From contig JAUVHO010000009.1 in assembly GCA_030593295.1 (NCBI GenBank), positions 1-47,520 on the forward strand: 47,520 bases of DNA, in the 5' to 3' direction. Shown piece after piece: positions 22,281 through 29,677 of the stretch. Position 1 is the stretch's first letter; every line of letters begins with the position of its first letter. Origin of the DNA: Methanomassiliicoccales archaeon (GTDB lineage: Archaea; Thermoplasmatota; Thermoplasmata; RBG-16-68-12; SOIM01). Both the position numbers and the translations under genes were made by a program. Below the pieces are notes generated by a model, which searched no databases, was not told the DNA's origin, and saw only the letters and a program-made list of their open reading frames with translations.

Positions 22281-22307
22281 CGAACTTGTACATGAGATAC
22301 AAGTTCG
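22281..22307. promoter_or_regulatory. Perfect 10-bp inverted repeat
   Basis: CGAACTTGTA (22281-22290) and TACAAGTTCG (22298-22307) are exact reverse complements around a 7-base spacer. It lies about 106 bases before the plus-strand PKD gene at 22413 and 92 bases before the minus-strand gene at 22189. It could be an operator or a hairpin; no T-run follows, so a terminator is less likely. Confidence 0.45.
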
Positions 22308-22412
22308 TATCGTATGTCTAGAGCCAATATCGTATTATGCTGGATTCATTCGTTTTGAAAAAGACTATTATACCTCGAATACGATTCCGATTCAATCAAG
22401 GGGGAGTAAGTG

Positions 22413-23723
22413 ATGAGCAAACCACAAATGTGGAGGGGCACTCCAAGCCAACAGTCTTTGGAAAGGAACAGGATTCCAGTCGTTCTGATTGTCGGGATAC
22501 TAGCTGCATCTCTCATGGCTTTTGTCGGTCAGGACGCCAGTGCGCAAACATATCCAACTGTGACTGTGACAGTCTACAGAGTCCAAGAAATCGATCCTAT
22601 TGATCTTACCCTTGGAGACTGGGACTGGTATTACTACATCGGGGTTTTCGAAGGAGTATGGACATGGTCCTACTATCAGGCGCCCAACGGCGTGGACGTC
22701 ATAATAAACGAAACCCATGACTTCCAGGTGACCACTGATACATTCACGTTCTCACTCGTGTTCTGTGAAGGCGATTTCTGGACGAATGATGACAGGGCGG
22801 ATATAAGTTCAAATGCAACTGGCGGTGCCGACGATGAGGTTAGCTGCATCCCATCCCCTGGCGGAGTCCCTACCGGTGCTTACGTCGGCTACTGGGACCT
22901 TGTGTCGGAATCTCTTAGCGGTGACTCAACAATCCTGGAGCTAGGGTATTTCAAGACTTCGGGAGACTATGATGGCAGCACCGGAAACGATGAGAACGAT
23001 GCCAACGTGTGGTTCGACATCACTGACAACTACTCCCCGCCGATTGCTGATGCAGGATCCTCCAAATCGGGGTACCTGGGGGACACTTTTGGCTTTGACG
23101 CTTCTGGTTCAACCGCATCTGCGGGTTCATCCATCGAGAGCTATGCATGGGACTTCAACGATGATGGATTCTACGATTCTTCATCCAAGATCGATACATG
23201 GACGTACACCACCAAAGGTTCACACGCAATCCGCCTCAGGGTAACGGACAGTTTGGGCGTCCACGGCTACGATACCACCACGGTCAATGTGATGAATCGA
23301 GAGCCGGTTGCCGCCTTCACTTTTGGACCCCTAAACGCAACTACAGATGATGACATAGCCTTCATTGACACATCAACGGATGACGACGGTACAATTGATG
23401 CCTGGAACTGGAGTTTCGGCGATGGCGAGTTCTCCGATGTTCAGAATCCAACTCATCGCTACTCCAGAGGTGGAGAGTACACTGTATCACTGAAAGTCAC
23501 GGACAATGATGGAGATGAGGACACACACTCCCTGGTGATCGTGGTGGAGCAGGTTGAAGAGGATGACTTCGGCGGTCTCGGTGACGGTTGGTTGTGGATA
23601 CTCTTGCTGGCAATCATCGTGGTTATGGTCGTAATCATCATATTCCTCGTGCTTAGAGGCAGACCGAAGGCTGCAGGATACGTTCAAGATGGCTCTCTCG
23701 AACAACAACCGCCTGTTCAATAG
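22413..23723 (+). CDS. Secreted, membrane-anchored protein: YRVQEID domain plus two PKD domains
   Basis: 436 residues; the ATG at 22413 follows GGGGGAG. The signal peptide ends near ASA-QTYP (about residue 46). The unfamiliar domain (about 49-205) matches the 8661 protein closely: TVYRVQEIDPID, DWDWYYYIGVF, FWTNDDRADISS, TSGDYDGSTGNDENDANVWF. It has two PKD domains instead of three, then a C-terminal helix (WLWILLLAIIVVMVVIIIFLVL) and a short tail ending EQQPPVQ. Loss or gain of one PKD repeat is the main difference between the copies. It is followed after 39 bases by a phospholipase C-like gene, as in the first cassette. Confidence 0.75.
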   Translation: MSKPQMWRGTPSQQSLERNRIPVVLIVGILAASLMAFVGQDASAQTYPTVTVTVYRVQEIDPIDLTLGDWDWYYYIGVFEGVWTWSYYQAPNGVDVIINETHDFQVTTDTFTFSLVFCEGDFWTNDDRADISSNATGGADDEVSCIPSPGGVPTGAYVGYWDLVSESLSGDSTILELGYFKTSGDYDGSTGNDENDANVWFDITDNYSPPIADAGSSKSGYLGDTFGFDASGSTASAGSSIESYAWDFNDDGFYDSSSKIDTWTYTTKGSHAIRLRVTDSLGVHGYDTTTVNVMNREPVAAFTFGPLNATTDDDIAFIDTSTDDDGTIDAWNWSFGDGEFSDVQNPTHRYSRGGEYTVSLKVTDNDGDEDTHSLVIVVEQVEEDDFGGLGDGWLWILLLAIIVVMVVIIIFLVLRGRPKAAGYVQDGSLEQQPPVQ

Positions 23724-23762
23724 CGGAAGACAAATAAACACACACTGAGATTCGTGTCTTGA

Positions 23763-25388
23763 ATGAGAAAGCTCGTTGTGGTCGGTCTCGCACTCGTTCT
23801 ACTGTCGTTCAGTCCCGCAGTTACTGCCTACAAAGAATCAGATCAGCTCAACGGCGGCGAGACGACGCATCAGTTCATCATGGACCGCATCCCGATTATC
23901 CTTCAGAACGACGGATATACGTTCCTCTCTGATTTCCTGACCCCGTACCTGAACCAGATGAAGTACGGAAGCATGAGGGCCGACGAGACGCTCTGGGACT
24001 CGAGAGAGCATTACATGGACCCATTCACCCATCTGGGTTATCTCACATTCAAATCCGCCGGTACCCTGGCATTCGAGAGGTTCGACGAGGCCGTCACCCA
24101 CTGGTTCACTGGGGACAAAGACAGCGCTTTCTACGACCTGGGGTGGTCCACCCACCTGGTCCAGGACCTGACCGTGCCACACCACGCACACGTGACCGCC
24201 TTGAACTACCACGCCGAATACGAGCAATGGGTCTACGACAACCAGCAGAGCTATCCGGTCTCCTCTGGCGGCATCTACAACTTCTCCTCATATCTCCCCG
24301 GCCACTACGAGAACGAACTGAGTCCCATGGACTGGGTGGACTACAACGCCCACTTCAGCATCGACTATTACACCTTCGTGAACGGCCCGAACAGTCAGGG
24401 CGACAACTACTACGCTTACGCTGCCAGCACCCTCCTTCGAAGGGCCCAGAGAACCTCCGCCGGCTACGTTCACATGTTCTTTTCCACGGTCAACACCGGA
24501 CCTACCCTGCGGGAAGCTCATGACAAGTATGGGGGCTTGACCGACACCTTCGAGCTCCGCCCATTGGGCCCAAAGGATGACATGGGGATCATCAGCTACA
24601 CCTGGGAGTTCGGGGACGGGACCTTCGGATACGAACGCAATGTAACCCACTCGTATTCCTGGCCAGGGATCTATTTGTGCAATATCACGGTGATGGACGC
24701 CTTCGGGCTGGAAGCGACAGACCGGATTGAGGTTCAGGTTCGAGATGACGTATATCCCGTCGCTGTCGCTGGGTTGGACTGGGTCATCCCGGAGGGTGGG
24801 TCGGTCCATCTGGACAGTTCTGGATCATGGGACAACATCGGCATAACAGGACTGCACTGGATTCTTGATCACGAGATTGTTAGCTTCAGCACGATACTCG
24901 ATTGCACATTTCCCACTTACGGGGTTCACACCTTTTCCCTCCGGGTCGAGGACGCCGCCGGGAACTGGGATTCGGACTGGCTGACCGTGACCGTGCTGGA
25001 CATCGAACCACCCATAGCCGATGCGGGTCCAGACCTCAACGTGTGGGCCGATCGCTATCTGATGTTCTTTGCCCTGGACAGCACTGATAACAACGGGATC
25101 GTGGACTATTACTGGGACTTCGGTGATGGATACTACTCTAACTCGAACGTCACCCGGCACAAGTACAGGGAAAGCGGCACATATACCGTCACACTTCAGG
25201 TCACGGATGTCTCGGGCAACACCGACACGGACACGATGATCGTTCAAGTGATGGAACCGGAAAAGGTGACGCGTCCACATCCTCTGGGGATAGTCCTTCT
25301 CATCCTGTTTGTTATCGCCGACATATGTGCTGTCGTCCTGCTTTTTGTCGTTGTCAGGAAGTATCGCAAGGAAGGAAACGAGCAATGA
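23763..25388 (+). CDS. Zinc-dependent phospholipase C-like protein with PKD domains, second copy
   Basis: 541 residues from the ATG at 23763. The signal peptide is about 1-22. The catalytic domain (about 25-245) keeps THQFIMDRIP, SREHYMDP, WSTHLVQDLTVPHHA and HAEYEQWV at the same spacing as the first copy, so all apparent zinc ligands are present. PKD-like domains follow (WEFGDG, WILDHE, WDFGDG), then a membrane helix (GIVLLILFVIADICAVVLLF) and a short basic tail. In the catalytic part the GC-rich codon use differs from the AT-richer first copy, so the duplication is not recent or one copy was acquired. It ends 8 bases from the convergent Gln-rich gene. Confidence 0.75.
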   Translation: MRKLVVVGLALVLLSFSPAVTAYKESDQLNGGETTHQFIMDRIPIILQNDGYTFLSDFLTPYLNQMKYGSMRADETLWDSREHYMDPFTHLGYLTFKSAGTLAFERFDEAVTHWFTGDKDSAFYDLGWSTHLVQDLTVPHHAHVTALNYHAEYEQWVYDNQQSYPVSSGGIYNFSSYLPGHYENELSPMDWVDYNAHFSIDYYTFVNGPNSQGDNYYAYAASTLLRRAQRTSAGYVHMFFSTVNTGPTLREAHDKYGGLTDTFELRPLGPKDDMGIISYTWEFGDGTFGYERNVTHSYSWPGIYLCNITVMDAFGLEATDRIEVQVRDDVYPVAVAGLDWVIPEGGSVHLDSSGSWDNIGITGLHWILDHEIVSFSTILDCTFPTYGVHTFSLRVEDAAGNWDSDWLTVTVLDIEPPIADAGPDLNVWADRYLMFFALDSTDNNGIVDYYWDFGDGYYSNSNVTRHKYRESGTYTVTLQVTDVSGNTDTDTMIVQVMEPEKVTRPHPLGIVLLILFVIADICAVVLLFVVVRKYRKEGNEQ

Positions 25389-25395
25389 GACGGAC

Positions 25396-26160
25396 CTATT
25401 GCTGAGGCGGATCCTTCTTCGGCGGTTGCTGCGGCTGCTGGTACTGTTGGTCCTGCGGAGGCTGCTGATACGGTTGCTGGTACTGCTGCTGAGGGGGCTG
25501 CTGATACTGCTGTTGCTCCGGTTGCTGCGGCTGTTGGGGGTCCTGAGGCTGCTGGGGATAAGGCTGTTGCGGATACTGTTGCTGGGGTTGTTGCTGCGGC
25601 TGCTGGTACTGTTGCTGCTGATACTGCTGTTGCTGGTAGTACTGCTGCTGGTCGTACTGTTGCTGTTGCTGCTGTTGCGCGTCCGGGGCCTTCTTCTTGC
25701 CGGCCATGACGACCGCCACAACGACGACCACGATTATCACGATTATGATGATCGCGATCAGAACGCCGATCCAAACCAGTGTGTCCAAGGCCTCCTCAAC
25801 AGGATTGTCGCCGAATGGCACAATAGTGTAATCTACCACTATGGGTGTGGATCCATCGTTCCGCCATTTCAGCCAATAATCGCCAGCTGAATCGGCATAA
25901 TATACTCCTGAGCTCGAAGTCCTGTCGAATTCCTCGTTATATCTGTTCCCGCTTTCGTCCTCCACCCAGAAGTCCACTGTGTCAAAGCCCTCGACGTCCC
26001 ACCACCAGGTTAAAGTGCCCCAGGTGTCCAGATTGTACTTCTTGGTGTGCGTCGCTCCGGCATCGATGGTCACTTCTGTCGCGCTCACTATAGCGGGGAC
26101 CGCCAGTGACGCCACAAGTGCCATCAGGGCGACCATGCTGAAGATTGCCTTGGTCCTCAT
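25396..26160 (-). CDS. Type I membrane protein with a long Gln/Pro/Tyr low-complexity tail
   Basis: 254 residues from the ATG at 26160, eight bases after GAGGTT; an ATG at 26166 is possible. A signal peptide (about 1-26, ending SATE) is followed by a beta-rich extracellular domain of about 100 residues with WWWDVEGFDTVDFWVEDE and SSGVYYADSAGDYWLKWRN. This resembles archaeal pre-peptidase-like or emp24/GOLD-like beta sandwiches. Next are a membrane helix (WIGVLIAIIIIVIIVVVVVA), KKK, and a cytoplasmic tail of about 90 residues made almost only of Gln, Pro and Tyr (QQQYQQPQQQPQQQ and similar). The tail is prion-like in composition. Function unknown. Confidence 0.75.
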   Translation of the reverse strand: MRTKAIFSMVALMALVASLAVPAIVSATEVTIDAGATHTKKYNLDTWGTLTWWWDVEGFDTVDFWVEDESGNRYNEEFDRTSSSGVYYADSAGDYWLKWRNDGSTPIVVDYTIVPFGDNPVEEALDTLVWIGVLIAIIIIVIIVVVVVAVVMAGKKKAPDAQQQQQQQYDQQQYYQQQQYQQQQYQQPQQQPQQQYPQQPYPQQPQDPQQPQQPEQQQYQQPPQQQYQQPYQQPPQDQQYQQPQQPPKKDPPQQ

Positions 26161-26308
26161 GATCATAACCTCGCTTTGAGTGCTGACAGACCCATCTGAC
26201 ATATACTTTTCGCCGTGATTGTCACCTCCATTCCATCGAAAACTATTTTGCACCCGTGTCGATACGTGTTATGGTGATATTGTGGAGGAAAGAAGACAAG
26301 TTTCCCAA

Positions 26309-26731
26309 ATGCCCCCGGACCAGCCACCTTCTCAATTCGAACGTCCCTACTACCAGCCTCAGCCACCCGGACCTCAACCGATGGCCCCTGCACCGCTTCC
26401 GCCCGAACGTTCCAGACCGACCACCGTGAGACAGGACATTTCGCCGCCCGTGCCGATCGCCTTCATGGTCATCTGCGTTACCGGCGTGGTGATCCTGGCG
26501 CTTGGTGCGTTGTACGGCGCCTCAGGTTCTCTCTCTACGGTCGAGTGGGATGAGAGACAGGACATAATGGTGTACGGTCGGATCATCATGCTGTTGGGTG
26601 CGATGCTGCTTTCCATCGGGCTTCTGGCAGCAGGGTTCGCATCGAAGGACATGAACCCCAGGAACCGGTCAACGCTCTACCTGGCCGGTGTCATAATAAT
26701 GGCGATCGTTCTCATCTGGCCAAGCTATTGA
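26309..26731 (+). CDS. Membrane protein with N-terminal Pro/Gln segment
   Basis: About 140 residues from the ATG at 26309; a GTG at 26282 would add nine residues and cannot be excluded. The N-terminus is Pro/Gln/Tyr-rich (FERPYYQPQPPGPQP). Two or three hydrophobic helices follow (PIAFMVICVTGVVILALGAL; IIMLLGAMLLSIGLLAAGF; LYLAGVIIMAIVLIWP). This is the mirror of the genes at 17828 and 18633, where the Pro/Gln segment is C-terminal. No known family. Confidence 0.6.
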   Translation: MPPDQPPSQFERPYYQPQPPGPQPMAPAPLPPERSRPTTVRQDISPPVPIAFMVICVTGVVILALGALYGASGSLSTVEWDERQDIMVYGRIIMLLGAMLLSIGLLAAGFASKDMNPRNRSTLYLAGVIIMAIVLIWPSY

Positions 26732-26897
26732 TGCACGGATTGGCCGAGACTCTCATTCCAGGCTATTTTTGAGCCCTCTCAGTGCAGGTTTTCTCAATGA
26801 TCCAGGCATCCTCGAGCCTTTCTCGGTCCCCACTCACCCGTCCCACTATCTACAAAATTATTATATACCGCCTCTCAATAAAACCTCGGTGAATACC

Positions 26898-27287
26898 ATG
26901 GAAGGAAGTCAACCTGTGGAAGCGCAGCAACAACCGCAACAGCAACAACAGCAGCCATATCAGCAACCCTACTACCCCCAGCCATATCCGGCCGCCCCAG
27001 CCCAGCCCGTGACGCCCCCGCCCATACCGGGGATGTACATGGGACTCGCGATCTTCGGGGGCATTCTGCTCGTCGTGGGCCTGATGGTCGGCTCGGCAGC
27101 CACATTCACGGACGACTATAGCGACACACTGGCCATCGGTGAGATAATCGGAGAGGTCGGAGGTCTGATGCTCGTCCTCGGGCTTCTGATACCGGCCTTC
27201 GTCGTGCACGACCTGGACCCGGTAGTCCGCTCTGGACTGCTGATCGCAGCCGGTCTGATCACGGGACTGCTGGTGTTATCCTTATAG
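26898..27287 (+). CDS. Membrane protein with N-terminal Gln/Pro segment
   Basis: 129 residues from the ATG at 26898. The longer frame from 26769 contains the TATA box (TTATATA at 26861-26867, about 34 bases before the ATG), so the short form is chosen. Residues 9-45 are Gln/Pro/Tyr-rich (QQQPQQQQQQPYQQPYYPQP). Three hydrophobic segments follow (MGLAIFGGILLVVGLMVG; IGEVGGLMLVLGLLIPAFVV; LLIAAGLITGLLVLSL). Its plan matches the gene at 26309 (Pro/Gln start, same loop length), so the two are probably tandem paralogues. Function unknown. Confidence 0.7.
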   Translation: MEGSQPVEAQQQPQQQQQQPYQQPYYPQPYPAAPAQPVTPPPIPGMYMGLAIFGGILLVVGLMVGSAATFTDDYSDTLAIGEIIGEVGGLMLVLGLLIPAFVVHDLDPVVRSGLLIAAGLITGLLVLSL

Positions 27288-27388
27288 GTCCGGTTCCGCG
27301 CATCGACGGAACACTTGCCATTATCCCCAGGGCGACCCTTCCCGAAAGCCTTTTATCGTGATTAGGATGTTCGTTCACTGGAGATCCA

Positions 27389-27631
27389 ATGAAATGTGAG
27401 AATTGTGGTGTGGAGCTGACCTCTGGTGCAGATTTCTGCGCTTCTTGCGGAACCAAGGTGGGCACGGTCACCAAGAGCATGGCCGTGGTGCAGGATATCG
27501 GTGAGAAGACAATCGATCTGGCAAAGAGGGCCGGTGAGAAGGCCAAACCCCTGGCCAAGAAGGGTCTGAAGGCAACGGGTGGGGCGCTGACGAAGATCGG
27601 AAAGAAGCTGGAGAAGAAGGGCGAAGAATAG
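27389..27631 (+). CDS. Small zinc-ribbon protein with Lys-rich helix
   Basis: 80 residues. MKCENCGVELTSGADFCASC is a four-Cys zinc ribbon of the zinc-ribbon_2 type. The rest is one long helix rich in Lys and Ala (KRAGEKAKPLAKKGLKATGG) and could bind nucleic acid or membranes. A TATA-like CCTTTTATC lies about 35 bases before the ATG. Zinc ribbons fused to membrane or helical tails are common in archaea, mostly without known function. Confidence 0.65.
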   Translation: MKCENCGVELTSGADFCASCGTKVGTVTKSMAVVQDIGEKTIDLAKRAGEKAKPLAKKGLKATGGALTKIGKKLEKKGEE

Positions 27632-27691
27632 CCAGTATCCCCGTTAAACATAAATACCGCCGATTGGTTCATTCTTTCGGAGAGGGATTAA

Positions 27692-29320
27692 ATGGAGGAG
27701 ACCGAAGAGGAGGAGTTTGCACAATCCCAACGACCTGGCGGAACGCCAACTGGCGGCAACTCGAAGATCGTTCTTGCAGTTCTTGTGACTGTAGCAGTTC
27801 TCATCATAGCGCAGCTGATTGCGACCGCACTTCTCTTTTCTGCTATTGAAGGAATCGAGACAGATGGCGAGGAGGAGGCGGCCAGTGCATCATTTGCCTC
27901 ATTCATCCGGGAGTTGGACACCTCAGCAACATTGACCTTTGCAGAGGTCAGCGGCAATCCGGAACCGCATGACCTGAGAATCCGTCTTTCGAACGCCTCT
28001 GCCGTGATCTCATACACATTGCCCAGCTACGACGATGGCGTGATGTTGATACCTACCGCTGGCTCAGCTTTCGCCCCACTGATGCAGTATATCGATGTAG
28101 CTGACAACGATAGGTTGAACGAGGATGACATGCTCAAATTGAGCGATCTGGATCCACTGTCTGGCTATGAGATACGCCTGATATCGGGTTCCACCGGTTC
28201 TCTGTTCGACTCCGTCAGCCTCCTGCCGCTCAGTGTTCCCGCAGTCTCGTTCTGCGGGGTGGAGGTTACCGGAACATCATCCGCAACCGTGACCTTTTGC
28301 CAAATGGGTGGAAGCACAGACCCGCTCGATCTGATGATAATACTCGAAGATTCTGTTGATTGGGGTGCCTACACGTTCCCCGCTAGCACTGACTTGACCG
28401 TCTTGTCCAAGCACTCCGGGAGCGATGTGGCGACTATCACCTATAGAGACCTGACGAATGACGGACGAGTCAGGACGGGAGACTACCTCAGGGTCACAGA
28501 TCTTGATGAAGACACCGATTACACGATTCGGGTGCTTGCCCACGATACGAGCGGGGAGCTTGATCATCGAACATTCACCACCCAATTCACTGGGACCAGT
28601 GTGACGAGCGGCGGGTTTACCTCGGTTTTTGACACCAGCGAGACGACCGCGACAGCCATCTTCGGCGGCTTCGCACCGGCCCCTCCACAGCCCATCAGGC
28701 TCAACATAGTCCTATGGCAAGGAGGGATTGGCGGAACGTACCAGTTCCCAGACAACGCAAACGGGACCGTTCTTGTTCTTTCGTCCGGGACGTATCTGGG
28801 TAGCATCACCTACATCGACCATGCCGACAATCAATTCGTCGACGTGGGAGACGAACTACTACTGAGCGGACTTGACTCGGGGGAGGACTATGTGATTCTA
28901 TTGGCATGGGATCCCACTGGCGATCTGCTTGACTATGGGGTCTTTTCGACCCCCGATTCAGTTATCCCGACAGGGACATGGGGAGCCAAGACCCCCGTCA
29001 GCAACACAGCATACAACGTCGACTTCGGAAAGGTAAATCCTGAGCCCCAGCCCATCGACCTAAGGATTATCTTGATCAGAAATGGAACGACAGAAGGTAT
29101 GTACAGTTTCTCGTCAAATGACGATGGACCTCTGTACCTGGATGGCGGAACGAATGTTGGGACTCTGACATATGCGGACCTCGCTGACAACCAAAGGATA
29201 AACATAGGCGACCAGCTCAAGTTGACCAACCTATATCCCAATTCTGACTACACTCTCAAGATGGTCTGGGGACCCACTGGTGACCAGATTACTTCGACAA
29301 CGTTCTCAACGCCTGCTTGA
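27692..29320 (+). CDS. Surface protein: N-terminal membrane anchor and four 100-residue repeats
   Basis: 542 residues. The acidic start (MEETEEEEF) is cytoplasmic; a membrane helix covers about 25-51 (IVLAVLVTVAVLIIAQLIA). Residues 76-542 are four divergent repeats of about 100 residues. Each has D-L-R/M-I-I-L, then Y-x-F/L-P, I-T-Y-x-D-x-A-D-N-x-R-x-x-x-G-D-x-L-x-L, and D-Y-x-I-x-L followed by P-T-G-D. The A-D-N-x-R...G-D-x-L-K-L part is clearest in repeats 1, 3 and 4 (for example DLADNQRINIGDQLKL) and could bind calcium. GGAGAGGG precedes the ATG, and ATAAATACC at about 27650 is a likely TATA box. I do not recognise the repeat as a named domain. Confidence 0.7.
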   Translation: MEETEEEEFAQSQRPGGTPTGGNSKIVLAVLVTVAVLIIAQLIATALLFSAIEGIETDGEEEAASASFASFIRELDTSATLTFAEVSGNPEPHDLRIRLSNASAVISYTLPSYDDGVMLIPTAGSAFAPLMQYIDVADNDRLNEDDMLKLSDLDPLSGYEIRLISGSTGSLFDSVSLLPLSVPAVSFCGVEVTGTSSATVTFCQMGGSTDPLDLMIILEDSVDWGAYTFPASTDLTVLSKHSGSDVATITYRDLTNDGRVRTGDYLRVTDLDEDTDYTIRVLAHDTSGELDHRTFTTQFTGTSVTSGGFTSVFDTSETTATAIFGGFAPAPPQPIRLNIVLWQGGIGGTYQFPDNANGTVLVLSSGTYLGSITYIDHADNQFVDVGDELLLSGLDSGEDYVILLAWDPTGDLLDYGVFSTPDSVIPTGTWGAKTPVSNTAYNVDFGKVNPEPQPIDLRIILIRNGTTEGMYSFSSNDDGPLYLDGGTNVGTLTYADLADNQRINIGDQLKLTNLYPNSDYTLKMVWGPTGDQITSTTFSTPA

Positions 29321-29360
29321 TGATGAGTGCAACCTCAATTACCCCACAGCTTCGTCCATC

Positions 29361-29528
29361 ATGAATCATAAACATCCTCCGAGGTTGATTATCCAGACAT
29401 TCGAGGAGGAGTTCTTGGAGCCGGAGCTCAGACCGGAGTTCGTGGAGGAGATGAAGAAGAGAAGCAAGGAGCCGGTTGTCAAAGTGAAGGATTTCAAGAG
29501 GCATTTTGGTCTGGACGAGGATGAGTGA
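29361..29528 (+). CDS. Orphan antitoxin-like small protein
   Basis: 55 residues from the ATG at 29361. FLEPELRPEFVEEMKKRSKE, then VVKVKDFKRHFGLDEDE, resembles short archaeal antitoxins that have L-R/K-P-E-F-V-E-E-x-x-K, then V-x-x-F-x-x-x-x-G-L, normally followed at once by a RelE-type toxin. Here the next 150 bases hold no toxin frame before the start of the surface protein at 29678. It is therefore a possible orphan, or the toxin has been lost. Confidence 0.45.
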   Translation: MNHKHPPRLIIQTFEEEFLEPELRPEFVEEMKKRSKEPVVKVKDFKRHFGLDEDE

Positions 29529-29677
29529 ACCGGCAGACAGAGAATGTCTTCGTTCCTGTGGCACTCAGGGTTTTCCGATTCAAAGGCCACCCTATGCCAA
29601 TCTAACACTGGTCCAAAATCTGAACCACAAAATACTTTACTCCAAAGGTCGATGGACAACCAACAGTGGAGGAGAAT

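Noticed and set aside
25244-25890. Long Ser/Arg- or Leu-rich frames opposite and overlapping the Gln-rich gene
   Set aside because: They are out-of-frame readings of CAG/CAA-rich low-complexity DNA; the minus-strand frame with signal peptide and membrane helix is the real gene.
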